A stretch of DNA of 64,000 nt, from IMG/VR virus record IMGVR_UViG_3300028394_000059, positions 1 to 64,000 of that record. One strand, given 5' to 3'. Positions 53,110-61,938 of the stretch are shown here, one piece after another (position 1 is the stretch's first letter; each line of letters begins with the position of its first letter). The DNA is from a virus. A program made the translations under genes and the position numbers. The notes below the pieces were generated by a model that had not been told where the DNA came from, did not search any database, and worked only from the letters and a program-made list of their open reading frames with translations.

Positions 53110-56100
53110 ATGTCCGGAGCAAAGCTTTTTGATTATAATTCATCATTTTCAGTTATAAGAACAAATCCCAAATTAACCGGGAATTTTAGAATAACCGTTG
53201 ATTCTAATGGTGAGGTTAATTTCAATTCCATGAGTGTTAACCAAACATTAAGTGATAATAGATTTAAGGCATTTAATATTACGGGGGAGAATAGCTTTTC
53301 TCTTGACCTATTCAACTTCTTTGATAAAGGACAAACCCCTTATAATACTATCTTTCAGGTAGGTGAATTTACCAAAGGTGCAAGACAGATAGTTAAGGAG
53401 TATTCTGAACAATATGATTTCTATTATGCAAGTGGAGCATCACCACTAGCGGATAAAAATTACGGTGAATCATTTAGCTATTTTGCACCACTGTGGATAA
53501 AAAACGAGATACCAGACTATTTTGTTATATTTAAAGTTCCTGGACCGATTGCTTATCCATATTCAAAGAATTATACCACGATATCTCCAGGCATTAATTA
53601 CAAGATAGTCAAGGATTATTATAGCGAGGAAGATTTTAAGATAATATACGGTAAGGACCCTTCAGGTAACGATATAGTTTTAGGTAGTGGTGATATATTT
53701 ACCGGTAATAGCGTATATAATACATATACAATAATGAGTGGTGTTGGTAGAGTTGTTATCTACAACGAGCTAGAATATCTTGAAGAGAGTAATGATATAA
53801 ACACATTGTTTACACAAAAAATATTACCAAATCTTACCATAGTTAAAACATTCGATATTAGGGAAAATACAAAGATAGGAAAATATATTAGATCAGTATT
53901 TAATAACCCTCAATTCTCTAAATCCCCTATAGACGTTAGCTTTGGCCCTAATGCATACACCTATTTCAATGGTGTTTCCGTTAAGGATGGTATCTATACA
54001 AGGAAGGGTGAAATATTATCCACGTATTATTCAGGAGATTCATCGGATAAAATGATGGATTTCGAATCCTATGTAACATCTGGATTTTCTAGAAATGGTA
54101 TGATTTGTCCGAATCTTCTTAATATGGAATTCCTGTTTGATGATGATGACTCCGATATGTATACCATAAATAGATACATGGGATTCTATGTATCCAGAAA
54201 TGATATGGCATCACTGAGATTGGATGGTAATGCATTTTACGAATATAGAAACATGCCGGGTAATAATGATTTACCTAAGCCATCCAGAAATTCATTTGGA
54301 TATTATTATGACAATACCACATATGGTGTAACTGCTTCTAACGGGGTCAGATTATTCTATGAGGGTGCTAGCGGGTATCTTCCTGGATCTTGGGACGTTA
54401 ATAATTTGGATAGCAATAAGGTATTCTATCTGACCGATAAATATGACAATTTTTACAACCTAGGTAGGGCTAAGGATCTTGCTTTATTTGATTCGGCCAA
54501 CAATCCAATACCGGATGTTTCTTATGGACCATTTGATCCAGCTACCGGTGGATTTGTTATATATGGATCTTCGGGAGCAGCATCGGGTAACGTTCTTCTG
54601 CAGGACATGAATGTCGACCTACTTAATTTCACCGGGACGGATAAGAAAGTTGGAACAATACCAGGAACAAGAGCTACATCAGCGGGTAAAGCATATTGTG
54701 AAATAGAATTTACTAAGAACTATGATCTCAATACACCATTAACATTTAAGATATATTGGCCCAATGGTAAAAAGAAGGAGGGATCAAAAAGGTATGATAT
54801 TGTTACTGCTGATGATTTTTCTTCGTCACTGGTATGGGTAGCAGGTTCATATTATTCTACCGGATCTGACTATTATTTTAATGCAAAGGATGGTACATAC
54901 GAGGAGATAGCTACATCATTATCCAATCTATTGGATGAAGTTAATTATTCAACATGGGAAACTGGGGTTAATTTGAATTCCACAATCATAAGATTAAACG
55001 ATTCAGGAATATACGGGAATACGGACTATTCCATTAGTGTTTTCGATGATTATGCAGCTTTTGTTTCGTTATTTAGAGGTAATTGGTCAAACTCATTGTC
55101 TTATTCTATAAACGAGATAGTTATCTATAATGGCAATTACTATCAGACAAGCTCAAATATATCAGCTCCAGCCCAGGGTAGCTTTAATAGCAATCCCGAT
55201 GCTGCTGCTGGATGGACTCATTATATGACATTTTCTAATCCGGGATACCTTAAAATAAATGGTACCGATGCCTCCGCTATAGGCAGTGCGGTTTATTTTG
55301 AGGGGGGTACTAGGAGCATTAACAATAGGATAATATTCCCTGCGGAATATGATGGATTAGTGGAACCTGGATATTACATCAAAACCACTGCGGGATATTC
55401 TATTATTACTAGTGTTACCAAATATGTTGATTTACCCAAACTGGATTCAGTAACAAGAAAAATAATAGGGTTTGATGATTTTACATATCTTAGGGTAGCT
55501 AATATCGGTGAATCGGTAGTAACCTCGACTAACCGTCTTAACACTCCATTTACACCTATTGTTGAGCTAGGATCGGATAATTCTTTTAATACATATAAAA
55601 CCCCCGATTTAAAAATAGGAGTATTTACATTCTTTGATTCTAAGGAATTTGATTTTGACTTTTGGAGTTCTGCTTATGGATATACACCAACAGCGGAAAC
55701 GTATAAATACTTTCAACTACAGCCAGATGTAGCAAATACAATAGTAAAAAATATACCATACGTAATAAAACAGGGTCAAATAAATTATGCAGGATCCCTA
55801 TATGACCAGGGAAACATATTTTATGGTGCTACCGGATATACATCCTTTACTGATGCTAATCCTAATTTATTCAAGGATCTTATAGTTATACCAGCTCAGT
55901 ATTCAGATATTGACTATGATCCTTCCGCTTTAAATTATTCACAGATAGGCTATAATGGGGATTTAGATGCTTTTAATGGATTCATAGGTATACAGAGTTT
56001 AACACCAAATACTCTAGCTGACACAGCATCCAAATTGCAAATATTTAACAGGGGTAAATTAGACACCGAGTATGAATATTTGCAGGAAAATTATACCGCG

Positions 56101-58677
56101 GAGAGAGCCAATGTTTCCAGAATAGTTCCTTTTATAAATAAATGGGCATATACTTCAGGTACAGATTCTAGGGGTAACAATTATAGACTTAATGTTAGCC
56201 CTGCATTCTCTCCGACAAATTTTTCACCTAGTTTGGATAAGAACGTTCCTGACTCAAGATATGTTACGCATGAGTGGTTCTTATTGGAACAGCCGCCCGT
56301 AGGATTTCCTGTAGATCAGATGCAGAATCAAAATAGTTATCTTCCGGGAAAGATAGATTTGGATAAAGCTAGAAGTGCAGATCCTTCGGATTACCTGTAC
56401 CTTAATTCATATTTTACAGTGGAACCGTCCGATTATGAATCACAATATGTTGATAATACCTCATATACAAAAGAATTATTTACACCGTTTAAATATAATA
56501 AATCGGATGGATATTACGAGACTCTATTTAGAGGAGTAAAGGTTACTTTAAGGAAAAGATCAAATATCTCGGATGCTTATTCAAATTCTGCAGATAAATA
56601 TATTCCTAAATACAGAGGATATGAGGATTATAAATTTGCTGCTATATTAAGGCCAATAGACGAGAATGACTCCACAATACAGGATCCTGTTCGATATGAA
56701 ATAATAGAAAATCAACAGCAGAAATTCATACTATTTGTTTGTGATGTTTTGATGGGTGATTATAAATCTTTACCAATAGGATATACGGGTGGAACCGGTG
56801 GGACAGGTGGGACAGGTGGGACAGGTGGAACCGGTGGATCACCTGTTCTTGATTATACACTATTGTATTCATTAAGTAATAAGGAAAAATTAAGAAATCC
56901 GTTATCCGTTGGTGAAAAATATTATGAGATGGCGGACATAAAGTTAAGCTCAGCTCTAGATCTATCGCTTTCTTCAGGTAGCATAGTAGATACATCAAGA
57001 AGCCCAGGTATAATAAATTATATACCTAGTAGTACATATGATACTGATCTTAGAGAGGAAATACACACATTTTATGCTGAGAACTCTGTTGGTGCAGTTT
57101 CTGGACCAAGTCCAACCGGTATCGGAAGCTTCGATGTTCCGTCTATATCAGGAACATATCCTTGGCCCATAGGGGTCGGACCTAATTATATCGAATTCGG
57201 AAAGGTTGCAACCGGTGCTGCTAACTACACATTTCAGATACCGTTTTCTGCATCCAATCCAGTGACAGTCCCTGTTGGACCAGCATCCGTATATAGGGGC
57301 AATCCTGTTTTTCAGAAGGGTGGGGGTGAGAATTATTATGATTCTATATTAACAAGAATAACAGCTGCTGATATCTCAGCAAGAATAAATAGAGGATCTA
57401 AATACATCTTGTATAAAACCTACGTCTGGGATGAAGTAAATTCTGTCACTGTTGAAAAATCTGATGATTTCCAGCTGCGTTTGGATAGACCGACAAGGAT
57501 AGTTAAAGGGAAGGGTACAAGGATAACCGATTTCTACGGGGGTCCACAAACAATCGGGCAATATACACCTACAGGTTACACTATTCAATCAAATCAGGAT
57601 CTTCCCTCAACACTACTTAGGTATTCTGGAGGGTATGAACCTTTATTCAGAAAAGTAATACATTTTGATGGTGATAAAAGTGATAAAATATCGGGATATA
57701 CCGCTTTAGATCTATCATTTAGAAATTGTAATTTTGCACCGAATAAATTATATTTCGGTGTATCAAGAAATCTACAGTTCGCTAAGGTTTCACCCGATAG
57801 CAATATATTATCATTAAGCGAAAATTTACCGGAGGGACCTGTATATCCATTGGTTGGACAGTCACCTATATGGAAGAAAGACTTTAATTTATTTTCTTCC
57901 TCATGGGATCCTGGTTATTACCAAAAATTTACTGGGCCCTCAGTATATACTGATGTAGCGGGTACAAGATCGATGAAAGAATATAAAAACTTCTTTGGGT
58001 CAAAAATAATGAAGACACCGGATCCTGTTGATTTTGATAATTACATAACCCTGCAGATATCTAGAACTAATGGTAATACCGACGTTGCAGCACTGAATAA
58101 TTCTATAGATTCTTACATAAAATCAGTCCAGGAAATATCGCCTACCAATTCGGGGACCGGTATAGGAAGTGTTGGACCATATCTTTCCGGTGTGGATTAT
58201 GATAAAATAGATCCTAATATATTTCCTGATGCTGAAATCATTTGGCAATATTTTAAGGAGACGAATCTAATAAAGGGTACGATAAGGCTAGATAAAATGC
58301 TAAGGAGATATCTTCTTAACTCCGGAATAAAACAAGTATTTATAGATAATATGATTTCTGATTTTGGAGTAGGAAGTCCTGATTCAATAGATGATGATGT
58401 TAATACTTATATAGATCTTAATGTATCCCCTTTATATATGGGAAATATTTTTGATCTTTATGTAAATAAAAACGGAACTACTGAGGGCAAATTAATGGAT
58501 CCTAACTACATGGTAAGAGGTGATATAACATCGTCGGATAGATATAAAATGGGATATATCAATGAGATCAATTATAAATTAACAAAAAATAAGGATTTAA
58601 TTTATAATTTTGAGTATAATCTGGAGAGCAATTATAATTATTCACTGCTCTTTGACCTAGGAATAACTAAGATATAA
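53110..58677 (+). CDS. Giant structural protein (1855 residues), tail fibre or baseplate
   Basis: This is the largest protein in the window. The N-terminus (FRITVDSNGEVNFNSMSVN) is followed by many beta-rich segments with unusual Tyr, Asn and Ser content. Residues 1227-1244 are six Gly-Gly-Thr units, an apparent flexible hinge. The last 150 residues are more charged and helical (KGTIRLDKMLRRYLLNSGIK), which could be the attachment domain. No catalytic, lectin or known fold signature is recognised. By size and position it may form a long tail fibre or the outer baseplate. The next gene follows after 6 nt. Confidence 0.72.
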   Translation: MSGAKLFDYNSSFSVIRTNPKLTGNFRITVDSNGEVNFNSMSVNQTLSDNRFKAFNITGENSFSLDLFNFFDKGQTPYNTIFQVGEFTKGARQIVKEYSEQYDFYYASGASPLADKNYGESFSYFAPLWIKNEIPDYFVIFKVPGPIAYPYSKNYTTISPGINYKIVKDYYSEEDFKIIYGKDPSGNDIVLGSGDIFTGNSVYNTYTIMSGVGRVVIYNELEYLEESNDINTLFTQKILPNLTIVKTFDIRENTKIGKYIRSVFNNPQFSKSPIDVSFGPNAYTYFNGVSVKDGIYTRKGEILSTYYSGDSSDKMMDFESYVTSGFSRNGMICPNLLNMEFLFDDDDSDMYTINRYMGFYVSRNDMASLRLDGNAFYEYRNMPGNNDLPKPSRNSFGYYYDNTTYGVTASNGVRLFYEGASGYLPGSWDVNNLDSNKVFYLTDKYDNFYNLGRAKDLALFDSANNPIPDVSYGPFDPATGGFVIYGSSGAASGNVLLQDMNVDLLNFTGTDKKVGTIPGTRATSAGKAYCEIEFTKNYDLNTPLTFKIYWPNGKKKEGSKRYDIVTADDFSSSLVWVAGSYYSTGSDYYFNAKDGTYEEIATSLSNLLDEVNYSTWETGVNLNSTIIRLNDSGIYGNTDYSISVFDDYAAFVSLFRGNWSNSLSYSINEIVIYNGNYYQTSSNISAPAQGSFNSNPDAAAGWTHYMTFSNPGYLKINGTDASAIGSAVYFEGGTRSINNRIIFPAEYDGLVEPGYYIKTTAGYSIITSVTKYVDLPKLDSVTRKIIGFDDFTYLRVANIGESVVTSTNRLNTPFTPIVELGSDNSFNTYKTPDLKIGVFTFFDSKEFDFDFWSSAYGYTPTAETYKYFQLQPDVANTIVKNIPYVIKQGQINYAGSLYDQGNIFYGATGYTSFTDANPNLFKDLIVIPAQYSDIDYDPSALNYSQIGYNGDLDAFNGFIGIQSLTPNTLADTASKLQIFNRGKLDTEYEYLQENYTAERANVSRIVPFINKWAYTSGTDSRGNNYRLNVSPAFSPTNFSPSLDKNVPDSRYVTHEWFLLEQPPVGFPVDQMQNQNSYLPGKIDLDKARSADPSDYLYLNSYFTVEPSDYESQYVDNTSYTKELFTPFKYNKSDGYYETLFRGVKVTLRKRSNISDAYSNSADKYIPKYRGYEDYKFAAILRPIDENDSTIQDPVRYEIIENQQQKFILFVCDVLMGDYKSLPIGYTGGTGGTGGTGGTGGTGGSPVLDYTLLYSLSNKEKLRNPLSVGEKYYEMADIKLSSALDLSLSSGSIVDTSRSPGIINYIPSSTYDTDLREEIHTFYAENSVGAVSGPSPTGIGSFDVPSISGTYPWPIGVGPNYIEFGKVATGAANYTFQIPFSASNPVTVPVGPASVYRGNPVFQKGGGENYYDSILTRITAADISARINRGSKYILYKTYVWDEVNSVTVEKSDDFQLRLDRPTRIVKGKGTRITDFYGGPQTIGQYTPTGYTIQSNQDLPSTLLRYSGGYEPLFRKVIHFDGDKSDKISGYTALDLSFRNCNFAPNKLYFGVSRNLQFAKVSPDSNILSLSENLPEGPVYPLVGQSPIWKKDFNLFSSSWDPGYYQKFTGPSVYTDVAGTRSMKEYKNFFGSKIMKTPDPVDFDNYITLQISRTNGNTDVAALNNSIDSYIKSVQEISPTNSGTGIGSVGPYLSGVDYDKIDPNIFPDAEIIWQYFKETNLIKGTIRLDKMLRRYLLNSGIKQVFIDNMISDFGVGSPDSIDDDVNTYIDLNVSPLYMGNIFDLYVNKNGTTEGKLMDPNYMVRGDITSSDRYKMGYINEINYKLTKNKDLIYNFEYNLESNYNYSLLFDLGITKI
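56788..56841 (+). repeat. Six 9-bp repeats coding for Gly-Gly-Thr
   Basis: Units of GGTGGNACN (the last is GGTGGATCA) run without interruption. Several are identical (GGTGGGACA), so the tract can expand or shrink in frame. Confidence 0.92.
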
Positions 58678-58683
58678 AAGAAT

Positions 58684-60231
58684 ATGCCAAATATCAATAT
58701 ACAGACATTAAACTATACCGATCCTCAATCAGTAGTCATAGATAGATTGAATCATAATTTCGATGAAATCATAGAGGCAAATGGGGGATCTCAGGGTCTA
58801 TTTGGACCAACTGGATTTGCTGGTCCTATAGGAGGTAGAGGACCCGTTGGTCCATCAGGATCTGCAGGAATAAGAGGATCGAGGTGGTACGTTCAGCCAA
58901 CCACACCACTACAGAGTACCGTCGTAGATGGAGATTTTTGGGTTAATAGTTCATCCGGTGAAATTAATGAATTCTCTGAATCCGGATGGAATTTTACTGG
59001 ATATACACTAGCAGCAGACGGAAATATTTTTTTATCCTCTCCATCAACATATACATCGGGTGCTACTGCTGGCTCTTCGATAATGCTTGACCGAATATTG
59101 CCTGATGATTATCTTTTCGTGGTAGCTGACAAGGTTCCTGAATCCGGGGTTCTTAACGAGAATCTTTCCAAATTTATGATATCAACGGATCCCTCCGTAA
59201 ATGATTCCCCAATACTTGAATTTTCTAGAACTGATCTTGAGAACGGAACAGTTGCTGATTATTCTAAACATCCATTATTCAGATGGAAGAATTTTGATGC
59301 GGATGATAACTCCGTGATATTTCAAATTCCTGGAGGTGCATTTATTATTGGTGCTTCAGGAGGATTTACCTCCACCTTTAGTAATTTAAACGTAGCATCA
59401 TCTTTATCAACTGACATATTATACGGAGCTACTTCTGGATCCGGAATATATTCAACGGGTGGATTTAATATAAATTCTCCAAGTGGGCAATTTAATATCA
59501 TAAGTTCATTCATTAATATTACAGGTGGATCTGGATCTATTTCCGCCCCTGTAAATGCCACTGCAAATTTGGATAGTAATACATTATCATCTTATATTTA
59601 TGCGGGTGGACCAACCGGATCATCCGGTTTAACAACATCCAGAATGAGTGATACGTTTCAAACACTATCTCATTCAGTATACAATGTTAGTTTAGAGTCA
59701 TCCAGTGGGAGGGAATTTTTTATTGATACTAAAGGAAAGGTTAAAACTAATAAATACGAGACCTCAATACAATACGCATCAACTACACCTGGTGCAACCA
59801 GCGTAATATCGGCTAGGACAGTAAACTGGTATCTCATATCAAGACCAGGAACACCTGTTACGTCATCTGTATTAGAAAATGGTAATACCATAGTATTAAA
59901 TCCATCAGTACCCACAAATACTTATATTGGTGTTGGAATATACAATGGTAACGAATACTCATGGGGAGGGTCTGGAGGACTTGATTATGGACAATCAATA
60001 GATATAGATGTTCACTTTAGTCCAAATACGGTTCAACCTGGATTTTCTGATGGATTCAGATATATCGGAAAGGGTGCTACCGCAGGAAATGCAACCAGTG
60101 TTATAAATTTACCTTTTGCTGCGGCTACCGTGGAATTTACTGTTGCAAGGGGAGTAACCGGAGGCAATACCTCAGTTTTTTATCGAGCTTATGGACAAAC
60201 AGGAGGATCCGGGGGATCTTTTGTTCTTTGA
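58684..60231 (+). CDS. Tail fibre protein with collagen-like neck, paralogue 1 of 3
   Basis: 515 residues. The N-terminus has a short attachment segment with HNFDEII (24-30), then a collagen-like stretch of Gly-x-y triplets at about 34-66 (GPTGFAGPIGGRGPVGPSG) ending in RGSRW. A small domain with GDFWVNSSSGEINEF follows. The same order (N-F-D, Gly-x-y neck, R-G-x-W, D-x-W-V/I-N) occurs in the next two proteins. The shaft is beta-rich with SGGFNINSPSGQFNI-type repeats, and the C-terminal 150 residues form a distinct domain ending GQTGGSGGSFVL. A trimeric fibre is inferred. The stop codon overlaps the promoter motif of the next gene. Confidence 0.82.
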   Translation: MPNINIQTLNYTDPQSVVIDRLNHNFDEIIEANGGSQGLFGPTGFAGPIGGRGPVGPSGSAGIRGSRWYVQPTTPLQSTVVDGDFWVNSSSGEINEFSESGWNFTGYTLAADGNIFLSSPSTYTSGATAGSSIMLDRILPDDYLFVVADKVPESGVLNENLSKFMISTDPSVNDSPILEFSRTDLENGTVADYSKHPLFRWKNFDADDNSVIFQIPGGAFIIGASGGFTSTFSNLNVASSLSTDILYGATSGSGIYSTGGFNINSPSGQFNIISSFINITGGSGSISAPVNATANLDSNTLSSYIYAGGPTGSSGLTTSRMSDTFQTLSHSVYNVSLESSSGREFFIDTKGKVKTNKYETSIQYASTTPGATSVISARTVNWYLISRPGTPVTSSVLENGNTIVLNPSVPTNTYIGVGIYNGNEYSWGGSGGLDYGQSIDIDVHFSPNTVQPGFSDGFRYIGKGATAGNATSVINLPFAAATVEFTVARGVTGGNTSVFYRAYGQTGGSGGSFVL

Positions 60232-60238
60232 TATATAC
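60230..60238 (+). promoter_or_regulatory. GATATATA motif, candidate late promoter
   Basis: GATATATAC overlaps the TGA of the preceding gene and lies 29 nt before the ATG at 60268. Confidence 0.5.
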
Positions 60239-60267
60239 AATAACTAATTAGATCAGTAAAGAGCAAA

Positions 60268-61935
60268 ATGGCAGATTTAAAACTATTAAGAATTGAAGAT
60301 GGCGACTCCCAGTCAAATCTAACAGATAAGGCAAATTATAATTTTGCAAGTCTGCTAACATCTGGAGGTGGACCATATGGAAGAATCGGACCCATCGGAC
60401 CTGATGGTGCTAAAGGCCCAACTGGACCTATTGGATCATATGGTTATTTTGGAGGGAGAGGTACAATATGGACTGTTGGTCCATGTCAACCAACCGTGAC
60501 CTCATCTGTTTCTGGTGATTTTTGGATAAACTCGGAAAACTCAAACTCAGTATATCAATTTGGTAACGGTGCATGGTCATTGTATGGATTCAATCTTAAA
60601 TCTCAGGATCTTTTTTCCATAAAAGGACCGATAACAACATCGGCGGGGTTGTCATCTAGATACGGATATTTTCTGTCATCAAATACCCCAATAAACTATA
60701 CGGTAGTTATTAGTGATAATAAATCGATGAACAGCGGTACTGTGAGTTCGCCAAATGCTTTTGCAAATCCTCAATACTCCAAATTCGTAATAGCAACTAA
60801 TGGTGCTACTGCGGGTAGAAATATACTTGAATTTAGTAAATTCTCATATTCTGCAAGCCCCGCATTTTCCTCATCAACCCCTAGATTTAAATGGCTAGCA
60901 ACTGGAGCTACTGGAGATGATTACGGACTTGGCTTTAATAGTGCGGGTTCATTAAATATTACCATACCGTCTTCAGATTTGGAACTTAGATCCACATCAG
61001 AATTTGTATATTTTAACTCCATTGGATTTAATTTCTATATGAATAGCTCGCAGGTATTTACAACAAATTCTACAGGGAATACGGTCTTTGATTTTGGGAG
61101 TGGTGTTGCTAGATTTAGCACAAAAAATATATCATATTCTTCGGGTCAATTTAACATTCCAACATCATTTAATACATATACGCAAAATACAGATTATGAT
61201 CCTCCACTATCATTATTAACGTACTCATCTTTGGCAGGAAATCTGAGATATTTGTATAACGCAAAATCAAATGCTGATGCTATTTTATTCAGAAGCGCAC
61301 AATCAGGAACAACACTATTTTCTGTTTCTGGTAACGGATATGTTTATATGAATAAAAAAGTTAACTCTATACAACAAGAACAGACATTAACACAAACCGT
61401 ACAATCGATACCACTATCAGCTGGGGTAACCGTAAATTGGACAACAATAACACCATCAATATCAGCAACAACCTCAGCAACAAACCTTTTTTATGTAAAC
61501 AACGGCTCTAATTACGTGATAAAAAAATCACCATCAGCAGCAGCCGGCCAGAGAGGAATTTGCTTATGGACTCCTGCAACGGGAGGATCTTTTGGTAACA
61601 ATGGGGGTTGGCTGAATCTTGTAGAGAATGGCGAAGCCATCTCATTCAAGGTTCATAGTGATAATCCGGGATCAACTGGCAGTCATTTTAAGTACTTGGG
61701 TCTGAACACAACTAACAATCCTTTAGGTTCGCCTAATTCATATGGAGGGTATAATTCAGAAATAAGTGAATTACCAAGTGGTGCTTCTTCCGTTGAATTT
61801 ACAATAGTTAATATAACAGGAACAGGTGGAACAAGTGGTACTAAAAGATGGTATAAAGTATATTATTCAGCCTGGGGCGGTGGTTTAACCGGACATTCCT
61901 GTGGAGTACTAACAACATACCCATCAACATCTTAA
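60268..61935 (+). CDS. Tail fibre protein with collagen-like neck, paralogue 2 of 3
   Basis: 555 residues. It has the same plan as the fibre before it: GDSQSNLTDKANYNF near the start, Gly-x-y triplets at about 33-66 (GPIGPDGAKGPTGPIG), RGTIW, then GDFWINSENSNSVYQF. The shaft is beta-rich and uncharged, and the C-terminal 190 residues align in layout with the end of paralogue 1 (VTVNWTTITPS and VEFTIVNITG against VNWYLISRPG and VEFTVARGVTG). It has its own candidate promoter and is followed 3 nt later by paralogue 3. The receptor is unknown. Confidence 0.82.
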   Translation: MADLKLLRIEDGDSQSNLTDKANYNFASLLTSGGGPYGRIGPIGPDGAKGPTGPIGSYGYFGGRGTIWTVGPCQPTVTSSVSGDFWINSENSNSVYQFGNGAWSLYGFNLKSQDLFSIKGPITTSAGLSSRYGYFLSSNTPINYTVVISDNKSMNSGTVSSPNAFANPQYSKFVIATNGATAGRNILEFSKFSYSASPAFSSSTPRFKWLATGATGDDYGLGFNSAGSLNITIPSSDLELRSTSEFVYFNSIGFNFYMNSSQVFTTNSTGNTVFDFGSGVARFSTKNISYSSGQFNIPTSFNTYTQNTDYDPPLSLLTYSSLAGNLRYLYNAKSNADAILFRSAQSGTTLFSVSGNGYVYMNKKVNSIQQEQTLTQTVQSIPLSAGVTVNWTTITPSISATTSATNLFYVNNGSNYVIKKSPSAAAGQRGICLWTPATGGSFGNNGGWLNLVENGEAISFKVHSDNPGSTGSHFKYLGLNTTNNPLGSPNSYGGYNSEISELPSGASSVEFTIVNITGTGGTSGTKRWYKVYYSAWGGGLTGHSCGVLTTYPSTS

Positions 61936-61938
61936 CAT

